Below are positions 44,238-53,627 of a stretch of 64,000 nt of DNA, piece by piece. The DNA lies in the NCBI GenBank assembly GCA_002702065.1, contig NZXX01000012.1, positions 1 through 64,000 of the forward strand. Reading direction: 5' to 3'. Within the stretch, counting starts at the first letter, position 1; every line of letters begins with the position of its first letter. The translations under genes and the position numbers were made by a program. A model generated the notes under the pieces. That model did not search any database. It saw only the letters and a list, made by a program, of their open reading frames with translations, and was not told where the DNA came from. Source of the stretch: Anaerolineaceae bacterium. GTDB lineage: Bacteria; Chloroflexota; Anaerolineae; Aggregatilineales; Phototrophicaceae.

Positions 44238-45155
44238 ATGGATACATCGATTCTGATTATTGCGGTCATTCTGTTTGTGTTTTACATCGTGGTGCGCACG
44301 TTTCGCATTATCCCGGAATACGAACGACTGGTGATTCTCGCGCTGGGTCGCTACGCGGGCACACGTGGGCCGGGCCTGACGATTGTGCTGCCGTTTCTGG
44401 AGCAGGCCATCAAGGTTGACATGCGCGAAAAATTCCTGGATATTCCGGCGCAGACGGCCATCACGCAGGATAACGCGCCGATTGCCATCGACTTCCTGGT
44501 TTACTACCGCGTCGTTGACCCTAAACTGTCCGTGATCGCGGTCGACCATGTGGTGCGGGCCTCGACCAATATCGCCACCACCACTCTGCGCGCGGTCATC
44601 GGTGATATTTCGCTGGACGATGTGCTGTCCAAGCGGGAGCAGATCAATGATACCCTGCGCGTCAAGCTGGATGAAGTGACCGAGCGCTGGGGCCTGAAGA
44701 TTACCAGCGTCGAAATCCGCGAGATCGAGCCGCCGCGCGAGGTGCAGGAAGCCATGAACCGGCAGATGAGCGCCGAACGTGAGCGCCGTGCGCTGGTGAC
44801 GCGGGCCAGTGGTGAACGCGAAGCCTCGATTGCGGTAGCCGAAGGTGAAAAGCAGGGTGCTATCCTGCGCGCCGAAGGTCAGAAACAATCGGCGATCTTG
44901 CAGGCCGAAGGTGAACGTCAGGCGCAGCTGCTGCGGGCGCAGGGTTTTGCCGCCGCGCTTCAGGCCATCGAGGAGCAGGCGCAGTTGGCCAGCAGCAACA
45001 CGATGTACCTGCAATACATGGAAGCCCTGCGCGACATTGGGGCCGGCGCATCGACCAAGTTTGTGCTGCCGATGGAACTGGTGAACATGGCGCAGCAGTT
45101 TGCGGGTGGGCTGGTGAGCAACGGCCAGCCAGCACGGCGCAGTTCCGGCGACTAA
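44238..45155 (+). CDS. Slipin/stomatin-type SPFH-domain protein
   Basis: 305 aa. ATG 44238 is preceded by AGGAGTAGGGACA. A single N-terminal helix (about 3-22) precedes the SPFH domain: FRIIPEYERLVILALGRYAG, TRGPGLTIVLPFLEQAI, AITQDNAPIAIDFLVYYRVV. RWGLKITSVEIREIEPPREV is the stomatin core, and then a long coiled coil rich in E/R/A (about 170-250) ends with VLPMELVNMAQQFAGG. It oligomerises into membrane rings that recruit the NfeD protein encoded immediately upstream. A terminator lies 28 bases downstream, closing the two-gene operon. Confidence 0.95.
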   Translation: MDTSILIIAVILFVFYIVVRTFRIIPEYERLVILALGRYAGTRGPGLTIVLPFLEQAIKVDMREKFLDIPAQTAITQDNAPIAIDFLVYYRVVDPKLSVIAVDHVVRASTNIATTTLRAVIGDISLDDVLSKREQINDTLRVKLDEVTERWGLKITSVEIREIEPPREVQEAMNRQMSAERERRALVTRASGEREASIAVAEGEKQGAILRAEGQKQSAILQAEGERQAQLLRAQGFAAALQAIEEQAQLASSNTMYLQYMEALRDIGAGASTKFVLPMELVNMAQQFAGGLVSNGQPARRSSGD

Positions 45156-45183
45156 CACCTGTTTGTATGATGTGTAATAGAGA

Positions 45184-45209
45184 AGACCCGCCAGTGAGCG
45201 GGTCTTTTT
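45184..45209 (+). terminator. Rho-independent terminator of nfeD-slipin operon
   Basis: AGACCCGC (45184-45191), loop CAGTGA, GCGGGTCT (45198-45205), then a T run to 45209: a perfect 8-base stem. Confidence 0.92.
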
Positions 45210-45350
45210 GGTTGCGTCAGCCGTACCCCGGAGGGCCTTTTCAGGCGGCTCATTCAGTTGGGATTGATGGGGTGTGTGAGTTAGCTGCGCATTTCCATAG
45301 TTGCCATTATAACACAATATCACATCAAAATTCGAGTCTGCTCTTGCAGA

Positions 45351-46235
45351 TTACCCCAGTAAAGTCAGAACAAGGAACAAAGTGGGGGCTGCCAGCAGGG
45401 TGCCATCCACCCGATCCAGGATGCCGCCATGCCCCGGCAGGATTGATCCGCTGTCTTTCACGTGCAGGTGGCGTTTGACCAGTGATTCGATGAGATCACC
45501 CGCCAGTGTCGCGATCGCCACGAAGATATTGGCAACAAGGGCTGTACGCAGCGGCAGGCCGCCCGCCAGCCCCAGTGTGAAGCCGCCGATAAAGCCCATG
45601 GTCATGCCGAAGGCCGCCCCCTCAATGGTCTTGGCGGGGGAAATGGTGGGGGCCAGTTTGTGTTTGCCCCACAGCCGCCCGCCGATCATCGCGAAGCTAT
45701 CCGTAAACCAGTTGTTGATCAGCAGCATGTAGATGAGCAGCATACCATTGGCATCGGCGCGGATGAGGGAAAGCAGGCCCATCGACAGGCCGACGTAGAG
45801 CGCACCGCCCAGGGCATAGCTGTAATCGCGCAGGAAGTTGCGCCGCTGCCGGATACTGTCGATCAGCCCGACAATGACAAAGACCAGCAGCACCACCAAC
45901 GCAATCGGGAGCATGTTCGACCAGACAGCCGTTGCGATCATCACAATGGCTACCGTGACCAGTAGAGTCATCAGTGGCTGGGCCGGGCGAATCATGTGCG
46001 CCAGTTCGAGCCCGCCCAGAAGCCCAAGCAGGCTGGCGCCGAGGTTAAAGAGTGGTGCACCGACGTAGGTAAGAAATAAAATGATGGGGACCCCGATCAG
46101 CCCCGTTACAACACGGGGAATGATGTCTCGTCCCAGTACTTGCCTGATGGGAACCACAGAATATTCGCCTGTCTTCTGACCGGGCACTGATTCAGCATAT
46201 CGCACAGCAGCCGGTCTGATCATCTGGTGTAGCAT
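45351..46235 (-). CDS. cdsA: Phosphatidate cytidylyltransferase
   Basis: 294 aa, integral membrane enzyme making CDP-diacylglycerol from phosphatidate and CTP, the branch point of phospholipid synthesis. The C-terminal CDS signature is complete: SLVKRHLHVKDSGSILPGH followed by GGILDRVDGTLLA. About eight helices precede it. A 40-residue hydrophilic N-terminus (MLHQMIRPAAVRYAESVPGQ) is longer than usual; ATG 46223 is an alternative start. The usual neighbours (uppS, dxr, frr) are absent. It diverges from an MFS gene. Confidence 0.95.
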   Translation of the reverse strand: MLHQMIRPAAVRYAESVPGQKTGEYSVVPIRQVLGRDIIPRVVTGLIGVPIILFLTYVGAPLFNLGASLLGLLGGLELAHMIRPAQPLMTLLVTVAIVMIATAVWSNMLPIALVVLLVFVIVGLIDSIRQRRNFLRDYSYALGGALYVGLSMGLLSLIRADANGMLLIYMLLINNWFTDSFAMIGGRLWGKHKLAPTISPAKTIEGAAFGMTMGFIGGFTLGLAGGLPLRTALVANIFVAIATLAGDLIESLVKRHLHVKDSGSILPGHGGILDRVDGTLLAAPTLFLVLTLLG

Positions 46236-46369
46236 TTATTTGCTCACCACTTTACTGCGAATCTGTTCGGCAATCAACCGGATGTTTACCGTCCATCGGA
46301 CAATCGCTCTGGTCGATAGATGCCCGGTACGCGATAATGTTTCAGTCTTTTGGCAGGAAGGAACCCACT

Positions 46370-47560
46370 TTGACTCGTTTTCGTTCCGTCATTTTCGCGC
46401 TGACCGCTGCACGCACGGTGGCCAACATGACCCGCCGGTTTGCCTACCCGTTTATCCCGGCGATTGCGCGTGGGCTGGATGCGTCTGTCGGCAGTGTCCA
46501 GTCCATCCTGGCGATTTCGTGGGGGATGGGTGTCTTCAGCCCCGTGTTTGGCATCCTGTCGGAGCGTTTTGGGCGTAAACCGGTGATGATCGGCGTATTG
46601 GCGGTTATGGCGGTGGTGAGCCTGCTGGGTGCGCTGGTGCCGCAGCTGTGGGCCTTTGCTTTCGTCGTGGTGGCCTATGGCGTTGGCAAGATGATCTTTG
46701 ACCCGGCATTGCAGGCCTATGTCGGTGATCGGGTGCCGTTTGCGCAGCGGGCACGGGCCTGGGGCGCGATTGAACTGAGCTGGTCCGGGGCCCTCTTTAT
46801 CGCTGCGCCGCTGACAGGTTTTCTGCTGGAACGGGCCGGGTTGCAGCCGGTTTTTGTCGCCCTGTCGCTGTTCATGTGTGCTGCCATTGCTTTGTTGATC
46901 CTACTGGTCCCCGGCGACAGACCCGAAAAGAGTACCGTCCACACGCCTGCGCCCCGGCGGATTCCTGTGCTGCGGGTGCTGCGGCAGCGTCCACTGGCAT
47001 TTGCGGCGCTGGGCTATTCCTTCTGCCTGATGGGCGCGCAGGAAATCTTTTTTATCAACTATGCGCTGTGGATGGAATTGTCGTTTGAACTGGTGCTGGC
47101 GTCGCTCGGTATCGTGACCATTGTGCTGGGGCTGGCGGAGACCGTAGGCGAGCTGCTGGTTTCGGCGGTAGGGGATCGCTTCGGGATGCACCGGTTGGCT
47201 TTTTATGGGGCGGTTGTGGCTGGGGTGGGGTTTGCCATCATCCCCTATTTTAACAGCAGCCTTGCGCTGGCAATGGTGGGCATTTTTGGCCTGTTTGTGC
47301 TGCTGGAAATGGCGATTGTTGCGTCGATTGGCCTGTTTACCGAGGTGCTGCCGGAAGCCCGTTCGGTGATGATGAGTGCCAATATCAGCGCCATGTCGCT
47401 GGGGCGGCTGTTCGGGGCGCTGGTGGGTGGCGGATTGTATGCGCTGACGGGCAGTTTCCCCTTGATTGGCGTGGCAACGATGGCGCTTGTGCTGGTCGGC
47501 TGTGGCTGCATCTGGCTGGTGCGAGGTGTCGTGTTACAGGCCGCGCCGGGCGAAGCCTGA
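46370..47560 (+). CDS. Major facilitator superfamily transporter
   Basis: 396 aa with about twelve helices. I choose TTG 46370 because it follows AGGAAGGAA (46355-46363) at 6 bases, whereas ATG 46337 has no ribosome site. The first intracellular loop shows the MFS A-like motif GILSERFGRKPVMI, and the second half has SAVGDRFGMHRLAFYGAVVA. No substrate-specific motif is visible. Its stop overlaps the next gene's start by one base (TGATG), so it is co-translated with a phosphotransferase; such pairs often handle drugs or sugars. Confidence 0.88.
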   Translation: MTRFRSVIFALTAARTVANMTRRFAYPFIPAIARGLDASVGSVQSILAISWGMGVFSPVFGILSERFGRKPVMIGVLAVMAVVSLLGALVPQLWAFAFVVVAYGVGKMIFDPALQAYVGDRVPFAQRARAWGAIELSWSGALFIAAPLTGFLLERAGLQPVFVALSLFMCAAIALLILLVPGDRPEKSTVHTPAPRRIPVLRVLRQRPLAFAALGYSFCLMGAQEIFFINYALWMELSFELVLASLGIVTIVLGLAETVGELLVSAVGDRFGMHRLAFYGAVVAGVGFAIIPYFNSSLALAMVGIFGLFVLLEMAIVASIGLFTEVLPEARSVMMSANISAMSLGRLFGALVGGGLYALTGSFPLIGVATMALVLVGCGCIWLVRGVVLQAAPGEA

Positions 47561-48474
47561 TGGTGGACGACCGGGCCGCGTTCGAGGCGTTGGTACATCG
47601 TGTCGACCCGGCTGGCAAACTGCTACAATTCTGGCCGCTGACAGGTGGAGTCTCCGCGCAGGTGACAGCGCTGGAAGTGCTGCGGTCCGATGGTCAGATT
47701 CAGAAAATGGTTGTGCGCCAGCATGGGCCGGTCGATCTGGAGCAGAACCCGTTAATCGCCGCCGATGAATTCCGGTTGTTGCAGTATCTCAGCGCTGCCG
47801 CTATCCCGGTGCCGCAGCCCTATCATCTTGAACCCGCTGGTGAGTTGTTCAGCACGCCCTGTCTGGTGATCGCCTACGTCGACGGCCAGCCCGACTTCCA
47901 CCCGGCGGAAGTTACTGTGTGCGTTGAGCAATTGGCGACGCATCTGGCCCAGATTCACGCGATCAGGGACGCTCCAACCCATTTACCCTTCCTGCATACC
48001 AATCACGACTGGCAGACGCGCATGGTCCAGAACCAGCCTGCCCGGCTCGACGACTCATTGGATGAGGGGCGTATTCGCGATGTATTGGAAGCGGTGTGGC
48101 CGCTGCCGGTGTTGAATGACCCGGTGCTGCTGCACGGCGATTTCTGGCCGGGGAATGTGTTGTGGCATGCCGGAAAACTGGCGGCGATCATCGACTGGGA
48201 AGACGCCTCACTGGGCGATCCGCTGGCCGACCTTGCCAACAGCCGCATGGAGATTTTGTGGGCTTACGGCGTAGAGGCCATGCAATATTTCACACACTGT
48301 TATCGGGCCGGAGCGGCGATGGTGGATTTGACGAATCTGCCGTATTGGGATTTGTGTGTCGCGCTGCGGCCTGCGTTCAAAATTGGGGAATGGGCCGGGG
48401 ATGCTGCCACCGAACGCCGCATGCGTGAACAGCACAACTGGTTCGTGACGCAGGCGTTTGAGCAGTTGACCTAA
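47560..48474 (+). CDS. Aminoglycoside-phosphotransferase-family kinase
   Basis: 304 aa. ATG 47560 shares a base with the MFS stop. Kinase landmarks of the APH/choline kinase fold: KMVVRQHGPVDLEQNPLIAA (lysine region), VLLHGDFWPGNVLWHAG with the catalytic HGD.W..N, and AAIIDWEDASLGDPLADLAN with the magnesium-binding D. It phosphorylates a small hydroxyl compound; aminoglycoside resistance is only one option and many relatives act on choline, homoserine or macrolides. The overlap with an MFS transporter suggests uptake or efflux linked to phosphorylation. Confidence 0.88.
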   Translation: MVDDRAAFEALVHRVDPAGKLLQFWPLTGGVSAQVTALEVLRSDGQIQKMVVRQHGPVDLEQNPLIAADEFRLLQYLSAAAIPVPQPYHLEPAGELFSTPCLVIAYVDGQPDFHPAEVTVCVEQLATHLAQIHAIRDAPTHLPFLHTNHDWQTRMVQNQPARLDDSLDEGRIRDVLEAVWPLPVLNDPVLLHGDFWPGNVLWHAGKLAAIIDWEDASLGDPLADLANSRMEILWAYGVEAMQYFTHCYRAGAAMVDLTNLPYWDLCVALRPAFKIGEWAGDAATERRMREQHNWFVTQAFEQLT

Positions 48475-48501
48475 GGGCGCAGCGCATGGCACCACGCCCT
48501 T
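48473..48501. terminator. Hairpin between convergent genes
   Basis: AAGGGCG (48473-48479) and CGCCCTT (48495-48501) pair perfectly around a 15-base loop. It overlaps the phosphotransferase stop and lies 12 bases from the aldo/keto reductase stop, so it may serve both directions. Confidence 0.5.
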
Positions 48502-48513
48502 GTGTGTAATGAC

Positions 48514-49458
48514 TTACGCGCCAGCTGTGTTGAGCCGTTCCATCTGGTCGTCACTGAGCGAGACATCCAGCGCGCCGAGGTTGTCCTGCATGGTTTCCGG
48601 CGTGCTGGCAGAGATCAGCGGCAGCACTGCTGGGGTACTGTGCAGCATCCAGGCCAGTACGATCTGACTGGGGGTGGCGCCGGTTTCCTGAGCCACTTCG
48701 TTGAGGGCTTTCAAACGCGCGTCGCTGTCCGGCCCGGCATATTCGGCACGTAACGGACGATCGCTGCGGGTGAAGACTCCGCCAAGCATGGCCGAGAACG
48801 CCAGCACGGTGATGTTGCGACGCTGCGCGTAGTCAAAGATGTCTTCGGTCGCCAGCACATGATTGCCCAATGATGCACGCGGGCCGGGGCGCAGATAGCT
48901 GTACCGCTGCTGCAAACAGCAGTATTCGGCCCAGTCATTGGTGATACTCGACCAGTGGGCTTCTTCCAGCCGCCATGAGAAGTAATTGCTGGCCCCGATA
49001 AAGCGCACTTTGCCCGCCTGTACGAGCTTGTCGAAGGCCTGCATCGTTTCTTCAAGCGGCGTGTCGTAATCGTCCTTATGGGCGTAATACAGGTCAATGG
49101 TTTCGATGCCCAGGCGCTTCAGGCTTTTTTCGCACTCCGCCTCGATCTGCTCAGCCTTCAGGCCACGGTCCGCACCGGGATAGCCAAAGCCGACTTTGGA
49201 CGCGATAAACAGCTGATCGCGATTGCCGCGTTCGCGCATCCATTCACCCAGCAGCGTTTCGCTTTCGCCGCCTTGGCCGTTTTCGATCAGCCAGTGGGCG
49301 TAACCATTGGCAGTATCGAGGAACGTGCCGCCAGCCCCGGTGTATTGGTCCAGCATCTGGTAGGAGGTGGCGCGGTCGTTCTTCGTGCCGAACTGCATTG
49401 TGCCCAGGCACAGCGCGCTGACTTCAACGCCTGTGAATCCAAGTGGCATCGTTTTCAT
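48514..49458 (-). CDS. Aldo/keto reductase
   Basis: 314 aa TIM-barrel NADPH oxidoreductase. ATG 49458 follows AGGAG. The catalytic tetrad is readable: D48, Y53 (DTANGY), K88 and H127 (LYYAHKDD). LGLGTMQFG-like start (SALCLGTMQFG), GKVRFIGASNYFSWRL and the NADPH-binding C-terminal ISASTPETMQDNLGAL are standard. It belongs to the YajO/Tas-like subgroup. The substrate, probably an aldehyde or ketone, is not known. The SixA gene upstream has its own ribosome site and faces the same way. Confidence 0.93.
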   Translation of the reverse strand: MKTMPLGFTGVEVSALCLGTMQFGTKNDRATSYQMLDQYTGAGGTFLDTANGYAHWLIENGQGGESETLLGEWMRERGNRDQLFIASKVGFGYPGADRGLKAEQIEAECEKSLKRLGIETIDLYYAHKDDYDTPLEETMQAFDKLVQAGKVRFIGASNYFSWRLEEAHWSSITNDWAEYCCLQQRYSYLRPGPRASLGNHVLATEDIFDYAQRRNITVLAFSAMLGGVFTRSDRPLRAEYAGPDSDARLKALNEVAQETGATPSQIVLAWMLHSTPAVLPLISASTPETMQDNLGALDVSLSDDQMERLNTAGA

Positions 49459-49529
49459 GAATGATTCTCCTGTGTGATTTGTGTCTGATTGTAACGTACC
49501 CGGTCGGATTACCCCATCCGCCAGGCGCT

Positions 49530-50009
49530 CTATTTCGCCAGGGCATCAAAGACCCTGGGTGCGATCAGCCAGATCAGATAGCCATGCTGGGCACTATTGG
49601 GGGTGGATGTATCAACCCGCGCCAGACTGCCAACTTTCATCATGACATCGGCCCCCGTCAGTTGATGGAGGACGACTTCCATGCTGGGATTGTGGCCGAC
49701 GAACATGATTTCCGCTTCGTTGGCCAGTCCCTGCGTCAGGGCTTTGACAGCGCTCATGTCGAAGTCGAAGTTGACTTCCTCGCGAATTTCAACCGGTGTT
49801 TTGACCGCTTTGCCGATGATTTCTGCTGTTTGCAGCGCACGGACGCGCGGGCTGCTGTAGATTCGATCTGGCTTGATGCCGAGCCGGGCCATGACCCTGG
49901 CTTCGGTCTGCATCCGGGCGGCGCCATCGGTGGTAAGCTGGCGATCATGATCCGGTATCGAGCCGTCGGCGGTCTGGGCTTTGCCATGTCGTACAAAATA
50001 GAGTTTCAT
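49530..50009 (-). CDS. SixA-type phosphohistidine phosphatase
   Basis: 159 aa histidine phosphatase. ATG 50009 follows AGGAG. The catalytic RHG motif is in YFVRHGKAQTADGS near the N-terminus; YSSPRVRALQTAEIIGKAV and the second catalytic histidine in MFVGHNPSMEVVLHQLTG match SixA, which dephosphorylates phosphohistidine on two-component or PTS proteins. In this organism the substrate could also be a small phosphoester. The downstream gene is an aldo/keto reductase; no two-component genes are in the window. Confidence 0.92.
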   Translation of the reverse strand: MKLYFVRHGKAQTADGSIPDHDRQLTTDGAARMQTEARVMARLGIKPDRIYSSPRVRALQTAEIIGKAVKTPVEIREEVNFDFDMSAVKALTQGLANEAEIMFVGHNPSMEVVLHQLTGADVMMKVGSLARVDTSTPNSAQHGYLIWLIAPRVFDALAK

Positions 50010-50124
50010 CGTTCTCGCTCCTGAACCGCAACTGTGTCCTTCAGAGTAAATCAGGCGATTGTCGACTGTCCCGGCCAGCCTTGATTATGTAGAATGAGGC
50101 GTGGATTTGCAAAAGGAACGGGAC

Positions 50125-51930
50125 ATGCGCATTCTGCTCGTCCAACTGGCGGATATTGGCGATCTGGTGGTGACCACACCGGCGTTGCACGCGTTGCGGC
50201 TGGCGCTGCCGGAGGCTCATCTGACGCTGCTGACGACACCGCACAGCGTACCGCTGGTGCAGGGGGCCGGGCTGGTGGACGAAATTGTCACACTGGACCA
50301 GACCGCGCTGGACCGCGCCACCGCTTTCTTTCGGCCCGCCAACATGCGGCGCGTGTTGGGTCTGGGGCGCTATGACGTGGTCGTGTTTTTCCATCATTTT
50401 ACGCTGCGGGCTGGTACATTGAAATATGCGTTGATTGCGCTGGCGAGTGGGGCACGGCGGCGCATCGGGCTGGACAATGGTAACGGCTGGTTCCTTAATG
50501 AGCGTGTGCCGGATGCCGGTTTTGGTGCGCAGCATCAGGCCCGGTACTGGCTTGATCTGGTGGCGCTGCTGGATGCGGATAATCACCCCCGGCAGGCGAT
50601 GGTGGCGCGGGACGCCTATGACCTGCCCGCATGGAACGGGCCGCGTGTCGTGATTCATGCGGGCAGCGGTGCATACAGCACGGCCCGGCGCTGGGATGCC
50701 GCGTCGTTCGCAGTCGCAGCGGATGTGTTGCACCAGCAGCAGGGGGCGCAGATTATCCTCGTCGGCGGCTCGCAGGACGACAGCCAGCAGGTGCAGGCGA
50801 CCATGCAGGCCGAAGCCCTTGATCTGACGGGCGCGACGACTTTGCCTCAATTGGCCGATGTGATCGCACAGGCGGATGTGTTTATCGGCGCGGAAAGCGG
50901 TGTGATGCATCTGGCGGCAGCTGTCGGCACTCCGGTTGTGGCGATCTTCGGGCCGGGTAACCCGGATGCGTGGGGACCCTGGAACCCCGGCGGCCAGACG
51001 GTGATTGTACGCAGTCTGCCGGTGTGCAGCCCATGCAGCTATGTTGGGCATGGCATGGGTTTGCGCCATGGCTGTGCGGCCCGCACCTGTATGCGCATGG
51101 TCACGCCGGAGCAGGTGGTGCAGGCGACGCAGGCCATGCTGACCGGCGAACCGGTTGGTGCGACCATGCCCGAATCCGCCGCACATACGCCCGCATTTCC
51201 CCGGCGCGTGACCATACTGGGGATGCCCGTAGATGCCATCACTTACCCCGAATGGCTGGACATGATCAAACAGTGGGTCAGCGCCCCGGATGCCACCGCA
51301 CATCAGGTCTGTACCACCAATCCGGAATTCATGATGATCGCGCAGCAAGACCCGAACTTCCGCCATATCCTCCAGCGGGCGGATCTGTGCGTGCCGGATG
51401 GGGCTGGGCTGCTGTGGGCGGCAAATTATCTCGGCTCACCGCTGCCGCAGCGCGTGACGGGTTCCGATGGTGTGCCCATCATCGCGGAACGGGCCGCGTC
51501 GGAAGGCTGGCGGCTGTTTTTCCTGGGCGCGGCACCGGGCGTGGCGGATCAAGCGGCGGCTGTTCTGCGTGAAAAGTACCCGGCGTTGCAGATCGTCGGT
51601 ACATACAGCGGCAGCCCCGCACCTCCCGAAGAAGATGCGCTGGTGGCGATGGTCAATGCCAGCGATGCGGACATTCTGTTTGTGGCGTATGGCGCACCGG
51701 CGCAGGACAAGTGGATTGCGCGCAACTTGCCCCGGTTGCAGGTGCGGATGGCGATGGGGGTGGGCGGCGCGTTCGATTTTATCGCCGGGGTGCTGCCCCG
51801 TGCGCCCCAGTGGATGCAGCGGCTGGGGCTGGAATGGCTGTTCCGGTTGTATTTGCAGCCCTGGCGCATCTGTCGGATGCTGCGGCTGCCGCGGTTTGTG
51901 CTGGCGGTGCTGCGGCGCGGGCGCGGCTGA
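50125..51930 (+). CDS. GT9 heptosyltransferase-like domain fused to GT26 (WecG/TagA/CpsF) domain
   Basis: 601 aa bifunctional glycosyltransferase. ATG 50125 has AAGGAA upstream; GTG 50101 is in frame. Residues 1 to about 340 are GT9: MRILLVQLADIGDLVVTTPA, VVIHAGSGAYSTARRWDAAS, AESGVMHLAAAVGTPVVAIF then GPGNPDAWGPW. Residues about 362-601 are GT26: TTNPEFMMIAQQDPNF, CVPDGAGLLWAANYLG, FLGAAPGVADQAAAVL, AYGAPAQDKWIARNLP and GVGGAFDFIAGVLPRAPQWM. GT9 moves ADP-heptose, GT26 adds ManNAc or related sugars to lipid-linked acceptors. Such a fusion is unusual. The next gene is a heptose-kinase-like enzyme. Confidence 0.92.
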   Translation: MRILLVQLADIGDLVVTTPALHALRLALPEAHLTLLTTPHSVPLVQGAGLVDEIVTLDQTALDRATAFFRPANMRRVLGLGRYDVVVFFHHFTLRAGTLKYALIALASGARRRIGLDNGNGWFLNERVPDAGFGAQHQARYWLDLVALLDADNHPRQAMVARDAYDLPAWNGPRVVIHAGSGAYSTARRWDAASFAVAADVLHQQQGAQIILVGGSQDDSQQVQATMQAEALDLTGATTLPQLADVIAQADVFIGAESGVMHLAAAVGTPVVAIFGPGNPDAWGPWNPGGQTVIVRSLPVCSPCSYVGHGMGLRHGCAARTCMRMVTPEQVVQATQAMLTGEPVGATMPESAAHTPAFPRRVTILGMPVDAITYPEWLDMIKQWVSAPDATAHQVCTTNPEFMMIAQQDPNFRHILQRADLCVPDGAGLLWAANYLGSPLPQRVTGSDGVPIIAERAASEGWRLFFLGAAPGVADQAAAVLREKYPALQIVGTYSGSPAPPEEDALVAMVNASDADILFVAYGAPAQDKWIARNLPRLQVRMAMGVGGAFDFIAGVLPRAPQWMQRLGLEWLFRLYLQPWRICRMLRLPRFVLAVLRRGRG

Positions 51931-52024
51931 TTGGCGTAGGAAAAAGGCAACTCCCTTAAACATAGCGTGTTAGAGTCTCGCAGAGATTGCTTTAGAAAAT
52001 TGCGGCTAATAGAGGTCAGCTGAT

Positions 52025-53032
52025 TTGAACGGCGCACTGAAAACCTGGATTCCGAAACTCGCCGGGCAGCGCATCCTGGTGGTGGGGGATGTGATCCTCG
52101 ATGAATATGTCCTGGGCCGGGCCACACGCCTCAGTCGCGAAGCCCCGGTGCCAATCCTCGAATACGAATCGCGGCAGATGATTCCCGGTGGGGCGACCAA
52201 CCCGGCGGTCAATATCGCCCGGCTGGGCAGCACGGCGGTGCAGGCCGGGGTCATTGGGTCGGATACAGCGGCGACTCAACTGCGCCAGTTGTTGCAGGCC
52301 AAAGGCATCGAGACCAATGCGCTGGTCGTTGATCCGACACGCCCGACGACCGTCAAACTGCGGTTGATGGCGCAGATGGGGTTACGCTTTCCGCAGCAGG
52401 TTGCCCGGCTGGATACCCTCTCGCGTGAGCCGATCAATGGCAGTATCGAGGCGCAGCTTGGTACGTTGATCGAGAAAGCGGCGACGGCGGTCAATGCCAT
52501 TCTGGTGTCGGATTATCACGGGGGCCTGCTGACCGAATCGCTTATCGCGGAAATCCGGCGCTTGGGCGGGATACAGGGGGCGCTGCTGGCGGCTGACGCA
52601 CAAGGCGAACTGGACAAATATCAGCATTTTGCGCTGGTCAAGTGCAATGCGGATGACGCGCGGGCCTACCTGCGGCGGCACATTGAGGGCGATGATGAAT
52701 TTGCTGAAGCGGCGCGTGAGTTGTGCCAGCGGCTGCAACTGACCGGGGCGATGGTTATTACACGCGGGCCGGAAGGTGCCACTATCGCGATGTGTGCCGG
52801 TGGCATGGCGCACTGCCCCAGCCCGGCGGTCAGCGATGTTTATGACGTCGTTGGTGCGGGTGATACGGCTATTGCGGTGCTGACACTGGCTGTGGCGGCG
52901 GGTGCCCCGTTTGCCGAGGCCGTGACACTGGCGAACTATGCCAGCGGACTGGTGGTGCGCCGGGTGGGGAATTATGCGCCATCGGCGGACGAACTGGCGT
53001 GGGCGCTCGATACCTGGTCGAACCGGGCATAA
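52025..53032 (+). CDS. PfkB-family kinase, heptose-7-phosphate kinase (RfaE/HldA-like)
   Basis: 335 aa. The start is TTG 52025 with GAGGT upstream. Family motifs: RILVVGDVILDEYVLGRATR, LSREAPVPILEYES, PGGATNPAVNIARLG and the catalytic VYDVVGAGDTAIAV with GAGD. The order and REAPVPI resemble the kinase domain of HldE, which phosphorylates D-glycero-D-manno-heptose 7-phosphate on the way to ADP-heptose. The C-terminal nucleotidyltransferase domain of HldE is missing. Following a GT9 gene, it likely supplies activated heptose for a surface glycan. A different sugar kinase role is possible. Confidence 0.87.
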   Translation: MNGALKTWIPKLAGQRILVVGDVILDEYVLGRATRLSREAPVPILEYESRQMIPGGATNPAVNIARLGSTAVQAGVIGSDTAATQLRQLLQAKGIETNALVVDPTRPTTVKLRLMAQMGLRFPQQVARLDTLSREPINGSIEAQLGTLIEKAATAVNAILVSDYHGGLLTESLIAEIRRLGGIQGALLAADAQGELDKYQHFALVKCNADDARAYLRRHIEGDDEFAEAARELCQRLQLTGAMVITRGPEGATIAMCAGGMAHCPSPAVSDVYDVVGAGDTAIAVLTLAVAAGAPFAEAVTLANYASGLVVRRVGNYAPSADELAWALDTWSNRA

Positions 53033-53033
53033 T

Positions 53034-53627
53034 TCAGGCGGCGCTGGGCGCATCCAGAATTTTGAGCACCGCATCATATTTTTCGGCAATCATCTGCCGG
53101 GCCAGCGGGCTGAGCTTGTTCCAGCTGCGCTGCAATTTGGCCCGCACCCAGCGTGTCCCCTCATCAATATCCAGCCCGCGCTCGACATAGACCATCCGCA
53201 TCAGCGAAGGCACCTGCGCGATATGGGCCATCGCGTCGGCATCGGCCAGACACTGGGCCTCGATGCTCTGGCGCTGCAAGGCGACACTCGCGCGGTGGGT
53301 AGCGATGCAGTGTTTAACCGCTTCGATTTTTTCCGGCGCATACCCCAGTGTAATCAGGATTTTTTCAGCTTCAAGCGGGCCGTGAATGTGATGATCGGCG
53401 TAGAGCGACTCGTCCTTGACGGCGGCGTAATCGTGCAGCAGGGCGGCCAGTTCGACCACTTCTTCATCTGCGCCACACAGCCGCGCCAGCCGCTTGCCGA
53501 AGCGCACGACCTCGACGATGTGATGAGTCCAGATGCCGTAGCCAAAAATATTGGTGTCGGCGGCGCAGGCCTCACGCACGAGCGTAACGATTTCGCTGAC
53601 CGGGGATTGAGACGCAAAAGTATCCAC
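53034..53627 (-). CDS. HD-domain metal-dependent phosphohydrolase
   Basis: 197 aa. The start is GTG 53627, 4 bases after CAGGTG. HD-fold metal-ligand candidates: H35/H36 in YGIWTHHIVEVVRFG, H65 and D66 in AALLHDYAAVKDESLY, histidines in YADHHIHGPLEAEKI, and D129 or D131 in LADADAMAHI. HD proteins hydrolyse nucleotides or other phosphates, or act in signalling. The enzyme is the uncharacterised short type with no extra domain. It converges with the heptose-kinase-like gene, one base apart. Confidence 0.9.
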   Translation of the reverse strand: MDTFASQSPVSEIVTLVREACAADTNIFGYGIWTHHIVEVVRFGKRLARLCGADEEVVELAALLHDYAAVKDESLYADHHIHGPLEAEKILITLGYAPEKIEAVKHCIATHRASVALQRQSIEAQCLADADAMAHIAQVPSLMRMVYVERGLDIDEGTRWVRAKLQRSWNKLSPLARQMIAEKYDAVLKILDAPSAA

